Shown: in pieces, positions 1 to 5,559 of the stretch
Layout: every line of letters starts with the position of its first letter
How positions within the stretch are numbered: position 1 is the stretch's first letter
Assembly (NCBI GenBank): GCA_021203945.1
Contig: JAJQAF010000035.1
Location: 1 to 5,632 of the forward strand
Origin: Campylobacter sp.
Lineage (GTDB): Bacteria > Campylobacterota > Campylobacteria > Campylobacterales > Campylobacteraceae
Length of the DNA stretch: 5,632 nt
Direction of reading: 5' to 3'
Notes under the pieces: generated by a model
Seen by the model: the letters and a program-made list of their open reading frames with translations, nothing else
What the model was told of the DNA's origin: nothing
The model's database searches: none
Translations under genes and position numbers: made by a program

Positions 1-557
1 GCAAAAAAATAGACGTAAAGTTCGAAGTGCAAAATACGAGCTTCGACGGTCTGATTCCGGCTCTAAAAACGGGCAAAATCGATGCGGCGATGAGCGCAAT
101 GAGCGCGACTGAAGATAGAAGAAAATCGGTTGATTTTACAAATTCATATTATGCTACGGAAAATTTATTTCTACGAAAAAAAGGCTCCGACGTAACCGAT
201 GCAAATATGAACTCAAAACAAATCGGCGTTCAGCTGGGCACCGTCCAAGAGATAGCCGCTAATGCGATAACGGGTGCGAAAGTCATCCCCTCAGAAGCGA
301 TAGCGAGTTCTATTTTAGCGCTAAAATCGGGCAAAATAGACGTAGTTTTAGTTGATAGTTCGATAGGCTACGGTTACCTTAAGCAAAATTCGGATTTAGA
401 GGAATTTTTAAAGTTACCGGACGGCAGCGAGGGCTTTTCGATAGCTTTCGATAAGGACAAACATGCCGATCTAATAGGTAAAATAGATATGGCGATAGAG
501 GAGCTTAAAAAAGACGGAACGTTTGATAAGCTACTCCTAAAATACGATTTAAAATAG
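1..557 (+). CDS. Amino-acid ABC transporter substrate-binding protein, family 3 (5' partial)
   Basis: This is the C-terminal 184 residues of a periplasmic solute-binding protein of the SBP_bac_3 family; the frame is open from position 3 and the left edge removes the start. Family members are usually about 250-270 residues, so the signal peptide and first lobe strand are missing. Family signatures seen are FDGLIPALKTGKIDAAMSAM followed by TEDRRKSVDF and a YY pair, whose Arg normally holds the ligand alpha-carboxylate. IGVQLGTVQE marks the start of the second lobe, and VVLVDSS contains the Asp usually contacting the alpha-amino group. The C-terminus, with a charged helix then GTFDKLLLKYDLK, is typical of a complete end. 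The likely role is capture of a polar or basic amino acid for an ABC importer, but the ligand cannot be read from the sequence and no permease or ATPase gene is visible here. The 40-base gap to thiD contains no convincing terminator, so read-through into the thiamine genes is possible. Confidence 0.9.
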   Translation, partial: KKIDVKFEVQNTSFDGLIPALKTGKIDAAMSAMSATEDRRKSVDFTNSYYATENLFLRKKGSDVTDANMNSKQIGVQLGTVQEIAANAITGAKVIPSEAIASSILALKSGKIDVVLVDSSIGYGYLKQNSDLEEFLKLPDGSEGFSIAFDKDKHADLIGKIDMAIEELKKDGTFDKLLLKYDLK

Positions 558-587
558 CAAACAGACCCGATTTGGTCGGTTGATTTT

Positions 588-593
588 AAGGAG
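588..593 (+). promoter_or_regulatory. Shine-Dalgarno site of thiD
   Basis: AAGGAG lies four bases before the ATG at 598. It decides the start: an in-frame TTG at 580 lies upstream of this site and would add six residues not expected in the family. The ATG gives a protein beginning directly at the conserved first strand (MNNILIIAGSDS). Confidence 0.8.
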
Positions 594-597
594 AAAG

Positions 598-1332
598 ATG
601 AATAATATACTTATCATAGCGGGCTCGGATAGCGTCGGAGGTGCCGGCGCTCAAGCCGATATAAAAACCTGCGAAGCGTTTGGTTGTTATAGTGCGACTG
701 CGATGACGGTTTTTGTTTGTGAAAGCACGCAAGTCACATACGATATATCAAGCGTTCCGCCAAAATGCGTAGATCTTCAAATAAAAGGCATAACCGAAGA
801 GCTAAAAATAGACGCAGTAAAAATAGGCATGCTGTTTGACGTAGAAACGATAAAGATCGTAGAAAAATGGTTGCCTAAATTTAACGTTCCTATCGTCATA
901 GATCCCGTGTGTATCAGCAAATCAAACGTAAAACTTATCAAAGATGACGCAATAGACGCCCTTAGAGAAATTTTAAAATTCGCTACCGTCGCTACGCCGA
1001 ACAGATATGAAGCTAAAGCTTTGTTTAATAACGATTTTAGTTCGCTTGTTTGCGACGTTATCGTTAAAAAACACGTAATAAACGGCGAAAGCGTCGATAC
1101 GCTTCACAAAAAAGACGGCTCTCAGATAAATTTCGCAACTCCGCTTGCCGATCCGTTTATAATGCACGGTGCCGGTTGCACTTTTTCGACGGCGATAGCT
1201 TGCTGTTTAGCTCAAGGACTCTCTTTGCAAGAGGCTATCGGTAAAGCCAAAGATTACGTTTATCAGGCGATACGAACGGGACTTACTACGAATTTCGGTA
1301 AAACCCTACTAAATCATAAAGTCAAAATTTGA
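598..1332 (+). CDS. thiD: Hydroxymethylpyrimidine/phosphomethylpyrimidine kinase ThiD (short form)
   Basis: This cytosolic ribokinase-fold enzyme phosphorylates HMP to HMP-P and HMP-P to HMP-PP, the pyrimidine donor for thiamine phosphate synthesis. Visible motifs in the 244-residue product are AGSDSVGGAGAQADIKT (8-24, substrate-binding loop), VKIGML (75-79), VIDPVCISKS (100-109), TPNRYEAKAL (133-142) and HGAGCTFSTAIA (190-201), the anion hole with the catalytic-region Cys194. The protein is shorter than the usual 260-270 residues. The deficit falls between TPNRYEAKALF and VKKHV (about 144-157), where most ThiDs carry an additional helix before a KGGH motif; here the motif reads VKKH. The frame is otherwise intact, so it is probably functional. 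It is followed by thiE with a TTGA overlap, which argues for a thiDE operon with coupled translation. No TPP riboswitch or promoter could be seen in the 40-base upstream gap. Confidence 0.9.
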   Translation: MNNILIIAGSDSVGGAGAQADIKTCEAFGCYSATAMTVFVCESTQVTYDISSVPPKCVDLQIKGITEELKIDAVKIGMLFDVETIKIVEKWLPKFNVPIVIDPVCISKSNVKLIKDDAIDALREILKFATVATPNRYEAKALFNNDFSSLVCDVIVKKHVINGESVDTLHKKDGSQINFATPLADPFIMHGAGCTFSTAIACCLAQGLSLQEAIGKAKDYVYQAIRTGLTTNFGKTLLNHKVKI

Positions 1333-1937
1333 GCCGTATTTACGCTATAAGCGACGATATTTTAACCCCGGACGAAACGATACTTTCTCAAGTCAATGAA
1401 ATTTTAAAAAACGGGGTTAAATTTTTTCAATATCGAAGTAAAAAAGCGGTAAAAGATCCGCAAATAGCCAGCGAAATTTTAGCCCTTTGTAAAAAATTTC
1501 AAGCAAAATTTATCATCAACGACGATGTAAATTTTGCCTCTTGTATAGGCGCAAAATGCGTTCATATAGGCGCAGACGATATGAGTATAAAAGAGGCTAA
1601 AGAGATACTGGGAGAAGGGGCGTTTATAGGCGTAAGCTGTTATAATGATATAAATTCGGCGCTAAAAGCGCAAAAAGACGGCGCCGGCTACGTAGCGTTC
1701 GGCTCGGTCTTTGAAAGCCGAACAAAGCCCGATGCGACGCTCTGCCCGATAGAAACTATCAAAAAAGCTAAAGAAATTTTACATATCCCGATCTGTGCCA
1801 TCGGCGGAATAAACGTATCGAATATCGCACAAATTTCAGCGTTGAACGTAGAGCTAATCGCCGTTATAAACGCCATTTACAAACCTAATTCCATAAGTAA
1901 AAATTTAAACGATCTAAAGCAAGCGATGATTGTTTAA
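1329..1937 (+). CDS. thiE: Thiamine-phosphate synthase ThiE
   Basis: This cytosolic TIM-barrel enzyme joins HMP-PP to hydroxyethylthiazole phosphate, giving thiamine phosphate and pyrophosphate. The 202-residue length is normal. Motifs in order are YAISDD (5-10), FFQYRSK (32-38, pyrimidine/pyrophosphate site), FIINDDVNFA (61-70, with Asn64 and the likely Mg ligand Asp65), CVHIGADDM (77-85, likely second Mg ligand Asp84) and IGVSCYN (100-106). They continue with YVAFGSVFESRTKPDA (121-136, Lys133 for pyrophosphate) and CAIGGI (156-161, phosphate-binding glycines). The start is TTG at 1329, overlapping the thiD stop as TTGA. No clear Shine-Dalgarno sequence precedes it, so translation probably depends on ribosomes finishing thiD. 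The TTG is preferred because it places the family's first strand at residues 4-7. A terminator follows directly after the stop. Confidence 0.92.
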   Translation: MSRIYAISDDILTPDETILSQVNEILKNGVKFFQYRSKKAVKDPQIASEILALCKKFQAKFIINDDVNFASCIGAKCVHIGADDMSIKEAKEILGEGAFIGVSCYNDINSALKAQKDGAGYVAFGSVFESRTKPDATLCPIETIKKAKEILHIPICAIGGINVSNIAQISALNVELIAVINAIYKPNSISKNLNDLKQAMIV

Positions 1938-1957
1938 GCGGCTTTAAGCCGTTTTTT
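1936..1957 (+). terminator. Rho-independent terminator of the thiDE unit
   Basis: A stem of CGGCT (1939-1943) and AGCCG (1947-1951) with a three-base loop is followed by six T residues (1952-1957). Outer A-T and G-T pairs can extend the stem into the thiE stop codon. On the opposite strand the hairpin is not followed by a T run, so it should act only on plus-strand transcription. Confidence 0.85.
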
Positions 1958-2286
1958 AGAAATTTTAAAATCGAAAATATTAATTTTGACTAAATTTATG
2001 ACTTCAAACAGGCTTTAATTTATAACTTTATTTTTCCTCCGCGTTCTATGCGAGAAAAAAAGTCGTTTAGCAAAATACAATTACACTGCCTTTCATCTAA
2101 ATCAACTAAAATTTCAGACATAGTCCTAATTGTCGAAAGGTGTTGGCTCGCGCCGGACAAGCAACCGCATATGATTTGCAGATAAGCATATCCGTTTAAG
2201 CTCTCTTTTCGTTTTCATTATTTATGCTTCACGCTTGCGCTTGCCGTAAAATTCTACGAACGAAGTCTCGAAACGAAATCTAAAAT
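1958..2286. other. Intergenic stretch between convergent genes, no confident gene
   Basis: About 330 bases lie between the thiE terminator and the 3' end of the minus-strand aminotransferase gene. I see no tRNA, riboswitch or insertion-sequence ends here. The only sizeable open stretch is on the minus strand (listed separately). There is a short CGAA-rich patch at about 2258-2278 and a CGCTTG direct duplication near 2232-2243. No good terminator for the minus-strand gene is apparent. Confidence 0.6.
2020..2121 (-). CDS. Possible small ORF or gene remnant
   Basis: An ATG at 2121 opens 33 codons (MSEILVDLDERQCNCILL, then a hydrophobic/basic tail) ending in TAA at 2020-2022. The same frame is open further upstream to 2214 (64 codons in all) without another ATG. 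A second frame has an ATG at 2218 reading MKTKRELKRICLS and stopping at 2126. One frameshift near 2190-2210 would join the two into a protein of about 65 residues. The residue mix looks protein-like, and a weak AGGA precedes the inner ATG, but I recognise no family. It could be a decayed gene or chance; confidence is low. Confidence 0.2.
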   Translation of the reverse strand: MSEILVDLDERQCNCILLNDFFSRIERGGKIKL

Positions 2287-3615
2287 TTATACGCAGCCGC
2301 CCTTTTGACCCATCATAGAGTGGAACGATCTCTCCTCCGCCCAAAGCGCCGCATATTTTTGTATGCTTTTTTTAACGGCGTCTATCAAATAATCAACGTC
2401 TTGCAAAGTATGCGTATAATGCAGACTTACGCGCACCCAGCCCGGCTTAGCCGCAAGCGGAGCGTCATCTTTTAAACCCAAGAGTTCATGCCCGTAAGGT
2501 CCCGCGCAAGCGCATCCCGCACGCGTTTGGACGCCAAAATCGTTACTCAAAAGCGCGGCAAAATCATATGGAGAGATGCCTTTTACGTTAAAAGCGAATA
2601 TCGGCAAACGCTTTAAATTTTTAGGACAATAATTTATAACCTCGGGAATTTCGCTTAAACGTTTTTCAAAGTATTCGCCGAGTTCGCGCTCGTTTTCGCA
2701 AATATCGCCAAAGCCTATCTCGTTTCGCAGACGATACGCTAGCGCCGCACGTATGAGCTGCGTTATAGGCGGGGTTCCGCCCTGCTCCAGCTGTTCGGTA
2801 TCCTTAACGAAAACATGAGAATTTCGACTAACGTAACTCACCGTTCCGCCGGCGGCAAAGGTAGGTTCGTTACTATCGGCTAAAATCTTCTTAAGAGCGA
2901 GCAATCCGCAGCTTCCCACTCCGCCTAGCAGCTTGTGCGGAGATAAAAATAGAGCATCGAAATAGTCGCAATCGACATTCCCGTATGCGCTAAAGCTAGC
3001 GGCGTCAAGCGCGACTATACCGCCATAAGCCTTTATCATCGAGTAAATTTTCTTATAATCGCTGATAACGCCCGTAACGTTTGAAGCGACGCTAAAGCTC
3101 GCTATGATTTCACGCCCGGCGTTTATCTTTAAAATTTGCTCCAAATGTTCAAAGTCAATGCCTCCGTCACTACCCAATCGCACTCTAGCGACATCGCAAA
3201 GCGCCTCGCGAAAGCTTACCTCGTTTGAATGATGCTCGTAAGGTCCTAAAACAACGAGCGGTGAATCTAAATTTTGTTTCAAATCGTAACGTTTCTTTGT
3301 TTTAGGCGGAATATAAAGTCCTAAAATTTCTTGAAATTTTTTTATCGCCGAACTTGAACCGAATCCGCACGGAAACAGATAAAAACTATCGTCAAGCTCT
3401 AATAATTTTTTAATCTCACTCCTTGCGCTTTCATATAAATTTTGCGTTTTTATAGCGCTTGAGGAGCTATCCGAATGCGTATTCGCATACGTTTGAAGCG
3501 TATAAAACATCTGCTCCTCTATGCTAGAGTAAGCAAGCCCTGAAGCCGTATAATCAAAATAAAAAATACCGTCTTTTAAAATAATATTTTTCTTGATATG
3601 TTCTAAATTTACCAA
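2287..3615 (-). CDS. Class V aminotransferase / SufS-Csd-like cysteine desulfurase-type PLP enzyme
   Basis: This 442-residue cytosolic PLP-dependent fold-type I protein has the layout of SufS/CsdA. Landmarks are YFDYTASGLAYS (19-30), an FPCGFGSSSAI cofactor-phosphate segment (81-91), EHHSNEVSFR (127-136, His128 or 129 stacking on PLP), ALDAASFSAYG (202-212, Asp204 to the pyridine N), SPHKLLGGVGSCG (225-237, Schiff-base Lys228), EQGGTPP (277-283), RAGCACAGPYGHELLG (365-380) and WVRVSLHY (393-400, carboxylate-binding Arg395). Cys370 aligns with the persulfide Cys of SufS, so cysteine desulfurase activity is plausible, but the substrate is inferred. The C-terminus ends in GQKGGCV, adding another Cys. 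The start is TTG at 3613-3615, forced by an in-frame TGA immediately before it and backed by an AAAGG site seven bases upstream. No Suf or Isc scaffold gene adjoins it. From memory it corresponds in context to C. jejuni Cj0791c. Confidence 0.88.
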   Translation of the reverse strand: MVNLEHIKKNIILKDGIFYFDYTASGLAYSSIEEQMFYTLQTYANTHSDSSSSAIKTQNLYESARSEIKKLLELDDSFYLFPCGFGSSSAIKKFQEILGLYIPPKTKKRYDLKQNLDSPLVVLGPYEHHSNEVSFREALCDVARVRLGSDGGIDFEHLEQILKINAGREIIASFSVASNVTGVISDYKKIYSMIKAYGGIVALDAASFSAYGNVDCDYFDALFLSPHKLLGGVGSCGLLALKKILADSNEPTFAAGGTVSYVSRNSHVFVKDTEQLEQGGTPPITQLIRAALAYRLRNEIGFGDICENERELGEYFEKRLSEIPEVINYCPKNLKRLPIFAFNVKGISPYDFAALLSNDFGVQTRAGCACAGPYGHELLGLKDDAPLAAKPGWVRVSLHYTHTLQDVDYLIDAVKKSIQKYAALWAEERSFHSMMGQKGGCV

Positions 3616-3621
3616 TCAAAA

Positions 3622-3626
3622 GCCTT
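3622..3626 (-). promoter_or_regulatory. Shine-Dalgarno site for the TTG-started aminotransferase gene
   Basis: On the minus strand AAAGG is followed by CTTTTGA and then the TTG start. This seven-base spacing supports initiation at TTG, since the nearest in-frame ATG would remove conserved N-terminal residues. Confidence 0.6.
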
Positions 3627-3641
3627 TAAATTTTGAGCTTT

Positions 3642-3647
3642 ATTATA
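3642..3647 (-). promoter_or_regulatory. -10 box (TATAAT) of the aminotransferase gene
   Basis: The minus strand reads GGCTATAATAAAG, a perfect -10 hexamer about 27 bases upstream of the TTG start. Campylobacter vegetative promoters often lack a -35 box, and none is evident here. The start of transcription would fall near 3635. Confidence 0.6.
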
Positions 3648-3670
3648 GCCGTTTTTACTAAATTTTATGT

Positions 3671-3676
3671 TACAAT
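3671..3676 (+). promoter_or_regulatory. -10 box (TACAAT) of the DUF234-flgS unit
   Basis: TATGTTACAAT is a near-consensus -10 region. It is preceded by T-rich patches at roughly helical spacing (about 3631-3634, 3652-3656, 3663-3666), as described for Campylobacter sigma-70 promoters. Transcription would begin near 3682, a few bases ahead of the AAGGAG site. It sits back to back with the minus-strand promoter, so the two upstream regions overlap. Confidence 0.5.
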
Positions 3677-3685
3677 GCCCTATAC

Positions 3686-3691
3686 AAGGAG
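3686..3691 (+). promoter_or_regulatory. Shine-Dalgarno site upstream of the first ATG of the DUF234 gene
   Basis: AAGGAG is the best ribosome binding site in this region, yet it lies 36 bases before the ATG at 3728. Six bases after it is ATT (3698), in frame with that ATG with no stop between. An in-frame TAA at 3692-3694 closes the frame just upstream. The site therefore suggests initiation at ATT, or at ATA 3701, rather than at ATG 3728. Confidence 0.45.
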
Positions 3692-3727
3692 TAAGACATT
3701 ATATCTCTAAACTCGACTTATAATCGC

Positions 3728-4567
3728 ATGAAACACCTTGACATAGATGAAATCATCAAATTTCATCTGGTCTTTGACGAATTTGAACTAAGCAAGGCGT
3801 ATTATGACGTATTTGAGGCGATAGACAACGAAATTTTAAAAAATTACAAAGCTTTAATGCCTAAATTTTACTTCTCAAGCGACGCCGAACAAGCTATAAA
3901 AAAGGCTCTTATTAAATTAGCTAAAAGCGATAGGAAACGTTCCGCCATACGCAAAATTTTACCCCAAACGCTTGCAAATAAGGTATATGCTCAGCTTTTT
4001 GAAAAGGAATTTTTATTTATCGAAAAGAGTCGCGAGCAGCCGAAAATCAGGCAAAAGCGCCAAGCCGTGAAAAAAAGCGAACGCAGATATAAGATAGAGG
4101 ATAAGATACATTTTAGCAGTCATTTTTCGAGATTTTGGTTTAGATTTATCGAGCCTAATTTAGAGCTTTTAAAAAACGGCGAGCGTCAAAAGGTTTTAGA
4201 CGCGGTCAAAGAAAAATTCGACGAATACGCAAGTCTTGGCTTTGAGATGCTTTGCGGAGAATTTATAGCAAAAATACTAGGCATAAACGGAACAATATTT
4301 AGTAGTTTTTGGAAAAAAGATATGGAGCTGGATATGTTTTTTAGGATAAACGACAAAATCGTAGTCGGAGAGGCAAAGTATAAAGAGCATAAAGTTTGCA
4401 AAAACGTCTTAAATCTACTCTTATATAAATGCGAAAAACTAGGCGTTAAGCCCGATTTAATCGCACTTTTTTCAAAAAGCGGCTTCAGCAAAGAGCTTAA
4501 AAGCTCAAAAGACGACAGACTAAGGCTTTATGAGATTAAAGATTTTGAAAGGCTACTTCATGAATGA
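3728..4567 (+). CDS. DUF234 domain protein with PD-(D/E)xK nuclease-like motif, no ATPase domain
   Basis: The 279-residue product (289 if translation starts at ATT 3698) resembles the C-terminal DUF234 region found on AAA ATPases of the archaeal ATPase type, here without the ATPase. Residues 1-120 are helical and very Lys-rich and may be a winged-helix remnant. Residues 129-147 (HFSRFWFRFIEPN) match the usual linker signature, and GFEMLCGEFI (171-180) matches the conserved helix. SFWKKDMELDMFF (193-205) followed by KIVVGEAKYK (210-219) gives the pattern Asp202, Glu215-x-Lys217, a PD-(D/E)xK-type active site with a possible Glu173. Nuclease activity is inferred only from the motif. The gene is first in a two-gene unit and overlaps flgS by eight bases, so the two are probably co-translated. 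From memory its place matches C. jejuni Cj0792, of unknown function. It is predicted cytosolic, with no signal peptide or membrane segment. Confidence 0.8.
   Translation: MKHLDIDEIIKFHLVFDEFELSKAYYDVFEAIDNEILKNYKALMPKFYFSSDAEQAIKKALIKLAKSDRKRSAIRKILPQTLANKVYAQLFEKEFLFIEKSREQPKIRQKRQAVKKSERRYKIEDKIHFSSHFSRFWFRFIEPNLELLKNGERQKVLDAVKEKFDEYASLGFEMLCGEFIAKILGINGTIFSSFWKKDMELDMFFRINDKIVVGEAKYKEHKVCKNVLNLLLYKCEKLGVKPDLIALFSKSGFSKELKSSKDDRLRLYEIKDFERLLHE
4547..4552 (+). promoter_or_regulatory. Shine-Dalgarno site of flgS inside the preceding gene
   Basis: GAAAGG lies seven bases before the ATG at 4560. It favours this start over the in-frame ATG at 4530, which would extend the overlap with the preceding gene and add ten residues before the expected MN start. 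Confidence 0.6.
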
Positions 4568-5559
4568 TCAAAAGAATATACAAGACGGGCTAAAAAGTCT
4601 GATAGAACAAACCTATCTCATTGAACAAGAGTATAAAAATCTGCATCTTTCTTATGAAAATCTGCAAAAAATAATAAAAGACGTCGTGGATGTTATGCCT
4701 ACTGCGCTTTGGGTGCTAAATAGCGACGGCAGTTTGTTTTTACAAAATTCTCAGGCGGCTAAAAATTCCAAACTCTTCTCACTTATAAATTTAAGCCCCG
4801 AGCAAGAAATCGAGTTTAAGAACTCGGTGTATTTAATAAAAATCGCCGATAAAGACGGTAAAAAAATAGTCTCGGCAATAGACATAACCGAGCAAAAACG
4901 AACCGAAAGACTAGCCTCGATGGGGCAAGTGGCGGCTCATTTGGCGCATGAGATCAGAAATCCTATAGGCTCGGTTTCGCTTCTGGCATCTACGCTTTTA
5001 AAGCGCACCGATAGCAAAACCGCACCGATAGCAAAAGAGATACAAAGGGCTATTTGGCGCGTGGAACGTATCATAAAAGCGACTTTACTTTTCACCAAGG
5101 GCGTGCAAATGAATGCAAGCGTTTTTAACTTTTCGGAGCTAAAAACGGAATGTGAAGAGGCGTTAAAATATTACGCATATTCAAAAAAAAATAAATATAA
5201 GCTTAGGCTTTGAGAGCGCGTTTTACAATGCGGACAAAGACCTGCTGGCAATGGTTTTTCAAAATTTGATATTTAACGCTATCGACGCTATCGAAGAGAG
5301 CGAGGACGAAAAAGGAGAGATAAAACTTTGGTATCAAAAAACGACCGATGAACATAAATTTTACCTATACGATAGCGGAGTTAGCATAAAAGACAAAGGT
5401 GCCGTGTTTGAACCGTTTAAAACAAGCAAACTAAAGGGTAACGGACTTGGATTGACGCTTTGCGTGCAGATAATCGCCGCTCACAACGGTAGCATCGAGA
5501 TAACGCTAGAGCCTAAGACATTTTGCGTAAGTTTGCCTATATTTAAGGAAAAAAGATAA
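4560..5559 (+). CDS. flgS: Flagellar sensor histidine kinase FlgS, reading frame broken at a poly-A tract
   Basis: FlgS is a soluble histidine kinase that, with the response regulator FlgR, activates sigma-54 (RpoN) flagellar genes in response to assembly of the flagellar export apparatus. The upstream frame has a likely coiled coil at 12-42, a PAS-like segment with MPTALWVLNSDGSLFLQN (46-63), and a HisKA domain with AAHLAHEIRNPIGS (125-138, phospho-acceptor His130). It then leaves frame at nine A residues and stops at 5211-5213 after 217 residues. Deleting one A gives SKKINISLGFE and continues through FQNLIFNAIDA (N box), DSGVSIKDKG (G1), FEPF (F box) and GNGLGLTL (G2), for 332 residues, close to the expected length. 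As written, the product has the H box but no ATP-binding domain and should be inactive as a kinase. No membrane segments are seen. The break fits phase variation, known for flgS and flgR in C. jejuni, or a sequencing error. Confidence 0.88.
5183..5191 (+). repeat. A9 homopolymer, candidate phase-variation tract in flgS
   Basis: Nine consecutive A residues follow TATTC and precede TAAATATAAGC. It is the longest single-base run in the window; others reach seven. Eight A residues put both halves of flgS in one frame, while nine lead to TGA at 5211-5213. The two frames overlap as open sequence from 5167 to 5210, so the frame change must lie here, and the A run is the natural site. Confidence 0.85.
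5251..5559 (+). CDS. flgS: 3' part of flgS (ATP-binding domain) in the shifted frame
   Basis: In the sequence as given this is a separate 102-codon frame, from ATG 5251 to TAA, encoding the N, G1, F and G2 boxes of a HATPase_c domain. The frame is open back to 5167, and its upstream codons (INISLGFESAFYNADKDLL) continue the kinase. No Shine-Dalgarno site precedes the ATG, so it is unlikely to be made as an independent protein. It is listed because gene callers will report it separately. Confidence 0.6.
   Translation: MVFQNLIFNAIDAIEESEDEKGEIKLWYQKTTDEHKFYLYDSGVSIKDKGAVFEPFKTSKLKGNGLGLTLCVQIIAAHNGSIEITLEPKTFCVSLPIFKEKR

Noticed and set aside
565..580. Small inverted repeat (CCGA, loop, TCGG) between the binding-protein gene and thiD
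   Set aside because: Only four strong pairs and no T run follows; too weak to call a terminator or riboswitch.
973..1167. Minus-strand open frame of 64 codons inside thiD
   Set aside because: Fully inside a well-supported gene, with no family resemblance; an antisense shadow.
1688..1876. Minus-strand open frame of 62 codons inside thiE
   Set aside because: Covers conserved ThiE motifs on the other strand and has no independent support.
4070..4076. A7 run in the DUF234 gene, with similar seven-base runs at 3-9, 176-182, 2055-2061 and 3337-3343 (T7)
   Set aside because: Seven-base runs are common in A/T-rich Campylobacter DNA, and the four that fall inside genes leave the frame intact; no evidence of phase variation.
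4186..4491. Minus-strand open frame of 101 codons inside the DUF234 gene
   Set aside because: Opposite the conserved DUF234 motifs; Ser/Phe/Leu-rich sequence typical of an antisense shadow of an A-rich gene.
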